7,954 bases of DNA from NCBI GenBank assembly GCA_031289385.1, contig JAITPP010000233.1, positions 1 to 7,954 on the forward strand, read 5' to 3'. The translations under genes were made by a program, and so were the position numbers. This stretch comes from Prevotellaceae bacterium (GTDB lineage Bacteria > Bacteroidota > Bacteroidia > Bacteroidales > UBA932). The notes under the pieces were generated by a model that was not told where the DNA came from, did no database searches, and worked only from the letters and a program-made list of their open reading frames with translations. Shown in pieces: positions 1 through 5,438 of this stretch (position 1 is the stretch's first letter; each line of letters opens with the position of its first letter).

Positions 1-47
1 TTATATCATTATTTGATGAAAATTGTTAATTTGAGCTAAAAAAAGTA

Positions 48-84
48 TTGATTGCAAAAAATATTACTACTTTTTTGCAATCAA
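48..84. repeat. Perfect 14-bp inverted repeat upstream of small lipoprotein gene
   Basis: The arms at 48-61 (TTGATTGCAAAAAA) and 71-84 are exact reverse complements around a 9-base centre, and the right arm ends 14 bases before the ATG at 99. The stem is AT-rich and is not followed by its own T-run, so it is a poor intrinsic terminator. A loose match to the Bacteroidetes -7 box (TACTTTTTTG at 68-77, two T's too many) lies in the right half, so the palindrome could be an operator over a promoter, or a 5' leader hairpin. The symmetry is seen directly; the role is inferred and unproven. Confidence 0.6.
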
Positions 85-98
85 ATTAATAAAATTTT

Positions 99-458
99 AT
101 GAAAACAATTAAAATAAAAACAATTTTATCGGCAATTTTTGTAGTTACGTTATTTGCCGCTTGCAGTAAAGATGATGTTTCAACGGTTGGAACAGTAAAT
201 ATAGCATTTGCAGATAAACCGTCTGATTTGGTTGTACAGATATTTACAATAGAAAATGAAAGAACGGCAATATATTCAAAACAGTTGATTGGCAAAAAAT
301 CTGTAAGTGTTGAATTAAATGTTGGCAATTATGTAATTCGTCCTTATGCTTTATCACTTGGCAGTACTTTATTTACAAGCGTATCATTTCAAATAACACC
401 AAATAAAAATGTCAATGTAAGTTATAATAGCAATCATATTGGTAGCATAGTAAAGTAA
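99..458 (+). CDS. Small lipoprotein of unknown function
   Basis: The 119-residue product starts with a lipoprotein signal peptide: a Lys-rich n-region (MKTIKIK), a hydrophobic core, and a lipobox LFAAC with the acylated Cys at residue 22. The SKDD that follows is typical of Bacteroidetes lipoproteins. The mature part is about 97 residues, with alternating hydrophobic strands (around VNIAFA, LVVQIFTI, SVSVELNVGNYVIRPYAL and SFQITPNKNVNVSYN), which suggests one small all-beta domain. I do not recognise the family. It would sit in the inner or outer membrane by its lipid. It seems to be a single-gene unit, ending before the terminator at 491-524 and pointing towards the leftward SIS gene. ATG at 99 is chosen because the signal peptide begins directly there. 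Confidence 0.8.
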   Translation: MKTIKIKTILSAIFVVTLFAACSKDDVSTVGTVNIAFADKPSDLVVQIFTIENERTAIYSKQLIGKKSVSVELNVGNYVIRPYALSLGSTLFTSVSFQITPNKNVNVSYNSNHIGSIVK

Positions 459-490
459 TATTTTACATCACTAAATACTCAAATATAAAT

Positions 491-524
491 AAAAAACCTG
501 CCTAAAATTCAAGGCAGGTTTTTT
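491..524. terminator. Bidirectional intrinsic terminator between convergent genes
   Basis: CCTGCCT (497-503) pairs with AGGCAGG (512-518) around an 8-base loop. Six A's lie before the stem and six T's after it, so both strands read as a GC stem followed by a U-run. It lies between the stop of the lipoprotein gene (458) and the stop of the leftward SIS gene (564), where it can end both transcripts. Confidence 0.9.
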
Positions 525-563
525 ATTATTTTAAACTACAAACTTTCGTAATTTGTAATTAAA

Positions 564-1325
564 TTAAAGTCCCACAGAGCGTTTTTTGTATTCGCTTATG
601 CAGTCGTCTAAACGTTCGTGTGCGGTTGTGTCGCCCGGAACGTTGTGCGAAGGGTGGATGTAAAGTTTTACGCCGCGTTCTGCCAAAATTTCGGCAACGG
701 TGCAAATTGTCATCCACACGGTAGTGATAAAGGCAACCGTAGAAATTGGCGCTATCTTATCTTGATGATTTTGTAAATCAACCGAAGCATCAACAAGCGG
801 ACAGCATGAATCTACAACATAATCGGCAATTTCAAACAGGTTTTTTCCTGCCGAGTGGCGCGGTTTTTTATCGCCTGTTGCTCCTGCCGAGCCATAAACT
901 ATAACTTTCATTCCTTGTTTTTTTGCTTCAAGAGCAACGTCAATATTTACGGCATTTATTCCTGTGTGCGAGAACAGCCACAAGCAATCGCGCTTGTCGA
1001 AATTCCAACTTTTCATAATTGATTGTCCGTAACCTTCGGTGCGTTCGAGGAATAGAAATTGATGTATTCCCATTTCGCCGGTAATGTGGGTGAAGAATGT
1101 AAGCGGAAGTTCGCATAAGGGATGAAATCCGACAAAACCGCCGATTCGCGGATACATTTCTTCTATCGGAAGATTTGCGTGTCCGCATCCGAACGTGTGT
1201 ACCCAGCGTCCTGCCTGAATTGTATCAGCCATAACTTCTGCTGCTTTTTTAATTTGTTCCATTTGAGTTGCCTCAATTTGATTCATTACGCTTTGAGCGT
1301 TTTTAAGCCATTGATTTGCTAACAT
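564..1325 (-). CDS. SIS-domain phosphosugar-binding protein (COG4821/UPF0309-like)
   Basis: The 253-residue soluble protein matches the layout of SIS-domain proteins of the UPF0309/COG4821 type, which bind phosphorylated sugars and are assumed to be isomerases or aldolase/deaminase-like enzymes; the reaction is not established. A helical N-terminus (1-38) leads to the first strand and loop of the fold, GRWVHTFGCGHA (39-50). The core strand-loop-helix FSHTGINAVNIDVALEAKK (118-136) occupies the place of the usual S-N-S-G phosphosugar loop but reads S-H-T-G. It is followed by the strand KVIVYGS (140-146) and a C-terminal HNVPGDTTAHERL (227-239), like the PGGDE-N ending of this family. Length is normal. 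It lies 120 bases downstream of the transporter on the same strand, with only repeats between them, so it is probably cotranscribed; the pair may import and process one sugar. The start at 1325 is the ATG giving a full N-terminal helix. Confidence 0.82.
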   Translation of the reverse strand: MLANQWLKNAQSVMNQIEATQMEQIKKAAEVMADTIQAGRWVHTFGCGHANLPIEEMYPRIGGFVGFHPLCELPLTFFTHITGEMGIHQFLFLERTEGYGQSIMKSWNFDKRDCLWLFSHTGINAVNIDVALEAKKQGMKVIVYGSAGATGDKKPRHSAGKNLFEIADYVVDSCCPLVDASVDLQNHQDKIAPISTVAFITTVWMTICTVAEILAERGVKLYIHPSHNVPGDTTAHERLDDCISEYKKRSVGL

Positions 1326-1349
1326 TTTTATTTTTTTATGTGATTAATA

Positions 1350-1469
1350 GTATTAGTCGTAAGTCGTAAGTCATAAGTTGTTAAGTCGTAAGTTGTAAGT
1401 CGTAAGTTTTGGCATTATTAATTATTTATTGTTAATTATTAGTTATTAATTTTTAATTTTCAATTTTCC
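1350..1469. repeat. Degenerate heptamer array between MFS and SIS genes, running into the MFS 3' end
   Basis: Read on the plus strand, 7-base units follow one another from 1356: GTCGTAA (four copies), GTTGTAA and GTCATAA, with a single 8-base unit at 1377-1384. After GTTTTGG (1406-1412) and one extra base, an AT-richer run in 7-base phase continues from 1414: ATTATTA, ATTATTT, ATTGTTA, GTTATTA, ATTTTTA, ATTTTCA and ATTTTCC, up to 1469. The second run crosses the stop codon of the transporter (1446-1448) and covers its last codons. The first run is unmistakable; the second is AT-rich enough that part of its regularity could be chance. Confidence 0.75.
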
Positions 1470-2573
1470 TTTCGCTATTGGCATTATTATCATCATCATT
1501 ACAACGGCAACGGCAAGCGCTATCGGAAAATATCCGAATTGCGATTTGTCGAAGAAAATTCCTACAACTTTATTGAATGTAAATTGTCCCAACAGGGCGA
1601 TAAAAATTGCTATCGAAAATGCTGTTCCCGACAACTCTTTAAATGTTCCGCCAAGATAATTGAACACAACAGGATACGTTGCGCCAACGCCAAATCCTAT
1701 AAGCGCTGTCGATAAATATATTAAAGTAATATCGTGTGTAAAATACAAAAGTGCAACGCCTAAAACGGCGATTGATAAATACAGATAAAGTGTTGCGCTG
1801 TCGTTAAGTTTTTTCATAATCGCGCCAAGCGGAATACGCCCGATAAGCATACCGATTATGAAAAATGTCATCGAAAGTGTTGCCATGTCGTGCGGTGTTT
1901 TGTGCATATTTTCTAAAAATTGAACTGTAAAACTTCCGCTTATTCCTTCAAATCCGCTTTGAAAAAACAATATCACCGCAAATAAAATCAGTGTTGGATA
2001 TTTTAGTAAACCTACCGATTTTTTAAGCGATACGCTACCTTGCGGTTTTGCTTTCGGAAATTTCATTACGAAAAACATCGCTATAAACGCCGCCATCACT
2101 GCCGATACACAATGAAGAGGTATTTTATAATCTGCGATAAAATAATTTAGAAGCGTCCACAACAATGCGCCGATGCAGTAAAATGCGCCGAGAATACTCA
2201 GCCGTGTGCCGCGCGAACTGTCGTCATAAATTTCGGCAACCAGAGCGTTTGTTTCGCCGTTGAGTATTCCTCCTCCGAATCCGAGCATAAACGTAGATGC
2301 GTGAAGCATTGTCATTTCCGAAAAATTTGCAAGCCCTTCAATTCCTGCAAGCGCAAGTAACGCTCCGACAATGAGCAGCCATTTGTATCCGAATTTATCT
2401 ACGACAGGACCAAACAATATCGTGCCTAAAATAATTCCTATTGATAATGTTGAGGGAAGCGCATTTGCGCCGTCATTAAGTTTATCTAAAATAAGCCCTA
2501 ACGCCAACATCGTAACTCCGAAAAACGCTAAACCTGCACAAGCGGCTATAAAAACCAGATTTTTTTTATACAT
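1446..2573 (-). CDS. Major facilitator superfamily (MFS) transporter, probable sugar importer
   Basis: The 375-residue product is almost wholly hydrophobic, with about 12 predicted membrane helices in two halves joined by a cytoplasmic loop near residues 172-190 (KFPKAKPQGSVSLKKS). The MFS signature between helices 2 and 3 is present as GPVVDKFGYKW (55-65). A weaker copy in the second half, GRIPLGAIMKKL (245-256), reflects the usual internal duplication. GFGVGATYPVVF (293-304) resembles the glycine-rich helix ending in a Pro of FucP-like sugar:proton symporters. Substrate cannot be read from sequence; the following SIS-domain gene makes a sugar or amino sugar likely. The last residues, KLKIKN, are encoded by the edge of a heptamer array. 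The gene begins 30 bases from a -7-like box (2603-2610) and runs divergently from the cobalamin operon. Confidence 0.85.
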   Translation of the reverse strand: MYKKNLVFIAACAGLAFFGVTMLALGLILDKLNDGANALPSTLSIGIILGTILFGPVVDKFGYKWLLIVGALLALAGIEGLANFSEMTMLHASTFMLGFGGGILNGETNALVAEIYDDSSRGTRLSILGAFYCIGALLWTLLNYFIADYKIPLHCVSAVMAAFIAMFFVMKFPKAKPQGSVSLKKSVGLLKYPTLILFAVILFFQSGFEGISGSFTVQFLENMHKTPHDMATLSMTFFIIGMLIGRIPLGAIMKKLNDSATLYLYLSIAVLGVALLYFTHDITLIYLSTALIGFGVGATYPVVFNYLGGTFKELSGTAFSIAIFIALLGQFTFNKVVGIFFDKSQFGYFPIALAVAVVMMMIIMPIAKGKLKIKN

Positions 2574-2602
2574 ATTTTATTTTTTTTGTTGTGATTTGAC
2601 GA

Positions 2603-2610
2603 CAAAAGTA
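2603..2610 (-). promoter_or_regulatory. Probable -7 promoter box for the MFS-SIS unit
   Basis: On the minus strand this reads TACTTTTG, an exact match to the Bacteroidetes -7 consensus TAnnTTTG and identical to the box of the divergent B12 operon promoter. It lies about 30 bases upstream of the transporter ATG. No clear TTTG -33 element is found at the expected place (about 2629-2634), where the sequence already becomes heptamer repeat, so only the -7 half is supported. Confidence 0.5.
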
Positions 2611-2630
2611 ATAATATTTTTTGATAAATG

Positions 2631-2763
2631 GTATTCTGTATTGGGTATTTAGTATTTAGTCGTTGGTATTTAGTCGTTAGTATTTAGTCGTTAGTATTTA
2701 GTCGTTGGTATTTAATATTTGGTATTTAGTATTTGGTATTCAGTATTCAGTATTTGGTATTTA
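2631..2763. repeat. Tandem heptamer array, 19 units (GTATTTA/GTCGTTR type)
   Basis: Nineteen 7-base units follow in unbroken register on the plus strand. The main units are GTATTTA (eight copies), GTCGTTA and GTCGTTG (two each), then GTATTTG, GTATTCA, and single divergent units such as GTATTCT, GTATTGG and ATATTTG. From 2652 to 2714, GTATTTA alternates with GTCGTTR, giving a 14-base higher-order period. There is no coding potential and no unique spacer between units. Confidence 0.92.
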
Positions 2764-2826
2764 GTTAAGATATTAAAGATTTTGCGAATAAAAATAATTA
2801 AGAATTATGGTTTTGTTGATAAAAAT

Positions 2827-2863
2827 CTTTGTGTTCTTTGTGAAAATCTTTGTGAACTTTGTG
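2827..2863. repeat. Four CTTTGTG copies in the spacer between the opposed heptamer arrays
   Basis: CTTTGTG occurs at 2827-2833, 2836-2842, 2848-2854 and 2857-2863, with start-to-start distances of 9, 12 and 9 bases. The run is followed by an A-rich tract. Sequences of this general look (CTTTGTG or CTTCGTG repeats ending in GTGGT) are, as I recall, common as intergenic repeats in several bacterial phyla, including Bacteroidetes. No function is evident. Confidence 0.7.
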
Positions 2864-2925
2864 GTAAAAAAATAAAAACAAAAACAAAATAACCAAAACA
2901 ACTAAAAAACCAACCAATCAGCAAC

Positions 2926-3009
2926 TAAATACTAACGACTAAATACTAAATACTAAATACCAGCGACTAACGACTAAATACCAAATAATAATTACCAAAT
3001 ACCAAAATA
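2926..3009. repeat. Tandem heptamer array, 12 units, opposite orientation
   Basis: Twelve contiguous 7-base units read TAAATAC (five copies), TAACGAC (two), CAGCGAC, CAAATAC, CAAATAA, TAATTAC and CAAAATA. TAAATAC and TAACGAC are the exact reverse complements of GTATTTA and GTCGTTA in the array at 2631-2763, so the two arrays form an imperfect inverted repeat across a 162-base spacer. The last unit ends three bases before the -33 element of the B12 operon promoter. Confidence 0.92.
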
Positions 3010-3012
3010 TTT

Positions 3013-3043
3013 TTTGCAGATTAAATAAAAAATAATACTTTTG
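3013..3043 (+). promoter_or_regulatory. Bacteroidetes-type promoter of the cobalamin uptake operon
   Basis: TTTG at 3013-3016 and TACTTTTG at 3036-3043 are separated by 19 bases and match the known Bacteroidetes consensus (TTTG about -33, TAnnTTTG about -7) in every fixed position. Transcription would start a few bases later, close to the 5' strand of riboswitch helix P1 at 3048, so promoter and riboswitch fit together without a gap. Confidence 0.85.
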
Positions 3044-3047
3044 TGGC

Positions 3048-3241
3048 TGCAATGGTTTCCAAAATCGTAATTCGAAACGATTAAACGGAATCAAATGGGA
3101 ATCAGGTGTAAAACCTGAACAGTTCCCGCTGCTGTAAGTTCCGCTCGAATGAGCAAGTTGTTTTTAACACTCTTTTGCCACTGATTTATATAATTGGGAA
3201 GGCGTTAAAAACAGGAATAAGTCAGAAAACCAGCCATTGCA
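3048..3241 (+). promoter_or_regulatory. Cobalamin (B12) riboswitch
   Basis: The RNA would sense cobalamins and lower expression of the uptake genes when they are plentiful. P1 closes by TGCAATGG (3048-3055) with CCATTGCA (3234-3241). GGGAA (3097-3101) pairs with TTCCC (3123-3127), enclosing the hairpin CAGGT/ACCTG (3103-3107 with 3113-3117). The conserved GCTGCTGTAA follows at 3128-3137. GCTC/GAGC (3143-3146 with 3151-3154) makes a small extra hairpin. GTTTTTAAC (3160-3168) pairs with GTTAAAAAC (3204-3212), enclosing the hallmark GCCACTG (3177-3183) and GGGAAGGC (3196-3203). The B12 box follows as AAGTCAGAAAACCAGCC (3219-3235). A 159-base leader separates the aptamer from btuG. I see no clear intrinsic terminator in it, so control may be at translation. 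Confidence 0.95.
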
Positions 3242-3400
3242 AAAAACAGATTTTACCCCTGCGGTGAATAGGCGGTCAGGTCAGAAAGTTACATTTTTTG
3301 ATTCAATCTTTCTTTTAAAATTCACGTTGAGGTAAAAATTAATTTAAAATTTTTGTCGTAATTTTTTTGCGATTAACATAAATTGATAAAAATATAAAAC

Positions 3401-4456
3401 GTGAAGCGAATACTAAAATACATATTGTTGGTAACGATTTTGGCAAATGCAATTTCGTGCATGAACTATGAGCCATCGGGCGAAAACGATTTTAATTATT
3501 ATAATGATAATGGCGTTTTCATTGTTAATGAAGGAAATTTTATGTACGGAAATTCTTCGCTAACATACTATTCGCCCGACAATAAACGTTCGGAATCTGA
3601 AATTTTTATTCGCTCAAACGGAATAAAACTCGGCGATGTAGCCCAATCGATGACTATTCGCAACGGGCTTGGATATATAGTAGTAAACAATTCGGGAATT
3701 ATTTTTGTGATTGATATAAACACATTTAAAGTTGTGAGAACAATTACAGGATTTATTTCGCCGCGATATATTCATTTTGTTAGCGACACAAAAGCGTATA
3801 TTACAGACTTATACAGTTCTAAAATTACAATCGTCAATCCGCAAACAAGTAAAATTACAGGCTCAATACCAATCGGTGCGCATAAATCAACCGAGCAAAT
3901 GGTGCAATATGATAAATATATTTTCACAAATTGCTGGGCTTACGATAATAAAATTCTTGTGATTGATACCGAAACCGACAAAATTATTGACTCAATAACC
4001 GTAGGAATACAGCCAAATTCGCTGGTAATCGACAGAAACAATAAACTTTGGGTGCTCACCGATGGCGGATACAAAAATAATCCTTACGGACACGAAATTC
4101 CTGCATTGTATCGCATTAATACTTACGATTTTTCGATAGAACAAAAATTTAATTTTGCCTTAGACGATTCGCCGTCTAACTTGTGCATTGATGAAAATGG
4201 TGATAATCTTTATTTTATCAATAAATCTGTTTGGAAATTTAACATTACGGCAACAAATTTGCCCGATGTGCCAATAATTCCTTACAACGGCACAATTTAT
4301 TATGGCTTAGGCATTTCGCCGCGAACGTCCGAAATTTATGTTGCCGATGCTATTGATTATGTTCAAAATGGAAAAATATACCGATACACGCCGCAAGCCG
4401 TTTGTATTGATACAATTTCAACAGGAATTTGCCCTACGGCTTTATGTTTTAAATAG
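3401..4456 (+). CDS. btuG: BtuG-like surface cobalamin-binding lipoprotein (YncE/DUF5074-type beta-propeller)
   Basis: The 351-residue product has a lipoprotein signal peptide ending at NAISC (Cys 20). The rest is repeated beta-propeller blades of the YncE kind: VFIVNEGNF (39-47), GYIVVNNSGIIFVIDINTFKVV (start 91), KAYITDLYSSKITIVNPQT (start 131), KILVIDTETDKIIDSITVGIQPNSLVID (start 184), LWVLTDGG (216-223), and a closing blade ISTGICPTAL (339-348). The NEGNF near the N-terminus and the place beside btuB are typical of BtuG, which in Bacteroides forms a seven-bladed surface propeller that binds B12 very tightly and caps BtuB. It is the first gene after the cobalamin riboswitch and lies 36 bases before the next gene. 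The start is GTG; an in-frame TAA at 3395-3397 excludes an upstream start, and the next ATG falls after the lipobox Cys. B12 binding is inferred from family and context. Confidence 0.82.
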   Translation: MKRILKYILLVTILANAISCMNYEPSGENDFNYYNDNGVFIVNEGNFMYGNSSLTYYSPDNKRSESEIFIRSNGIKLGDVAQSMTIRNGLGYIVVNNSGIIFVIDINTFKVVRTITGFISPRYIHFVSDTKAYITDLYSSKITIVNPQTSKITGSIPIGAHKSTEQMVQYDKYIFTNCWAYDNKILVIDTETDKIIDSITVGIQPNSLVIDRNNKLWVLTDGGYKNNPYGHEIPALYRINTYDFSIEQKFNFALDDSPSNLCIDENGDNLYFINKSVWKFNITATNLPDVPIIPYNGTIYYGLGISPRTSEIYVADAIDYVQNGKIYRYTPQAVCIDTISTGICPTALCFK

Positions 4457-4492
4457 AAAAAGAAAAAATTATAATAAATAAAAAGAAAAGAT

Positions 4493-5398
4493 ATGAAAAC
4501 AATTTTAAAATTAGTTATTATCAGCAGTGTTTTGCTTGCTTCGTGCAACAGCGATGAAACAATAGTTAAAGAACCCGAAATAGGATATTCGCCTTATTGC
4601 AACAAAGTTTACGAATATGTTCCCGCGCCCGGGCAATTTATAAATAATCCGCAAGCAGGATTTCAAAATATAACAACAGAAAATGCTGCTGTTGAGTATG
4701 CTCAAAACAGATTGAAGAACTCGGAATTTGTATCTCTCGGCGGTTTTGGAGGTTATATAGTTGTCGGTTTCAATCACAGTATTAATAATTTAAGCAGTTT
4801 TCACGGTTACGATTTTTCGATAAAAGGAAATCAATATGAAAATAATTCAGAGCCGGCTGTTGTGTGGGTAATGCAAGATGTGAATAAAAACGGACTTCCC
4901 GATGATATTTGGTACGAACTGAGAGGCAGCGAATACGGCAAAATCGAAACTGTATCTGATTATGAAATAACATATTACAAGCCGCAAAATGTTCGCGAAA
5001 ATGTTCGTTGGACAGACAACAAAGGCAACAACGGATACATCGAAATTAACGAATACAATACTCAGGATTATTATTATCCGATATGGATTACGGCTGAAAA
5101 TTACACATTAAAAGGCGTTCGTTTAAAATCGAAAGGATATTCGGATAACGAAACAGGAATTTATTATACAGGCAATTACGATTGGGGTTATGCCGATAAT
5201 TACGGACAGGAAATGATACCAGCAGAAAAAAATAAGAACTTATTTAAAATAAATAATGCCGTAAAATCGGATGGCACGGCTGCAAATTTGCAATATATTG
5301 ATTTCGTTAAAATACAAAATGCGCTAAATACTATCGGATTAAACGGAATTGGCGAATCTTCACCTGAAATTTTAAGCGTTGAAGACGAAAATATATAA
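4493..5398 (+). CDS. B12-locus surface lipoprotein of the BtuB-associated 'PKD/cell surface protein' type
   Basis: The 301-residue product has a lipoprotein signal peptide with lipobox LLASC (Cys 18). The mature part resembles Bacteroidetes proteins usually annotated as cell surface or PKD-domain proteins that lie next to btuB. Marker segments in order are VYEYVPAPGQFIN (39-51), SLGGFGGYIVVGF (81-93), the Asp/Asn-rich DVNKNGLPDD (129-138, a likely calcium-binding loop) followed by WYELRGSEYG (140-149), WTDNKGNNGYI (173-183), YDWGYADN (229-236), and YIDFVKIQNALN (268-279). Strands dominate, pointing to a beta-sandwich. It lies 36 bases after btuG and 40 before btuB, so it is almost certainly cotranscribed under the cobalamin riboswitch. 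The likely job is at the cell surface, in cobalamin capture or as a partner of BtuB/BtuG, but no ligand can be assigned from sequence. Confidence 0.75.
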   Translation: MKTILKLVIISSVLLASCNSDETIVKEPEIGYSPYCNKVYEYVPAPGQFINNPQAGFQNITTENAAVEYAQNRLKNSEFVSLGGFGGYIVVGFNHSINNLSSFHGYDFSIKGNQYENNSEPAVVWVMQDVNKNGLPDDIWYELRGSEYGKIETVSDYEITYYKPQNVRENVRWTDNKGNNGYIEINEYNTQDYYYPIWITAENYTLKGVRLKSKGYSDNETGIYYTGNYDWGYADNYGQEMIPAEKNKNLFKINNAVKSDGTAANLQYIDFVKIQNALNTIGLNGIGESSPEILSVEDENI

Positions 5399-5404
5399 TA
5401 AATA

Positions 5405-5432
5405 GTGGTTAATGATTAGTGGTTAATGGTTT
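5405..5432. repeat. Short heptamer array (GTGGTTA type) between operon genes
   Basis: Four contiguous 7-base units, GTGGTTA, ATGATTA, GTGGTTA and ATGGTTT, fill most of the 40-base gap between the lipoprotein stop and the receptor ATG. The units fit the same degenerate GTNNTWR pattern as the larger arrays. They lie within the presumed operon transcript, where a ribosome would bind before the receptor start. Confidence 0.65.
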
Positions 5433-5438
5433 GTTGAT

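Larger units (their letters stand above)
2574..3400. other. 827-base divergent intergenic region
   Basis: No gene is supported here. From left to right it holds a leftward -7 box, a 19-unit heptamer array, a spacer with four CTTTGTG copies and an A/C-rich tract (2864-2925), a 12-unit heptamer array in the opposite orientation, the rightward promoter, the cobalamin riboswitch, and a 159-base leader to btuG. Open frames crossing the repeats are low-complexity and lack starts or homology signals. Confidence 0.8.

Noticed and set aside
86..328. Minus-strand open frame opposite the small lipoprotein gene
   Set aside because: The plus-strand frame has a complete lipoprotein signal peptide and alternating strands; the opposite frame has none of this and would leave the upstream palindrome unexplained.
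940..1188. Alternative minus-strand frame within the SIS gene
   Set aside because: Its translation is Arg-rich and featureless, as expected for an off-frame reading of the real SIS gene, which has recognisable fold motifs.
2371..2652. Open reading frame on the plus strand across the 5' end of the transporter gene
   Set aside because: It is antisense to the well-supported MFS gene, has a low-complexity Phe-rich end that runs into the promoter and heptamer array, and shows no domain.
2631..3009. CRISPR array
   Set aside because: Units are seven bases and directly adjacent with no unique spacers, and there are no cas genes.
2631..3009. Miniature inverted-repeat transposon, because of the opposed repeats
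   Set aside because: The 'arms' are tandem heptamers with different unit orders and lengths, not matching termini; no target-site duplication or transposase remnant is visible.
4363..4548. Short minus-strand open frame across the btuG end and the next gene's start
   Set aside because: It spans the intergenic A-rich tract and reads as poly-Phe/Tyr; both overlapped plus-strand genes are well supported.
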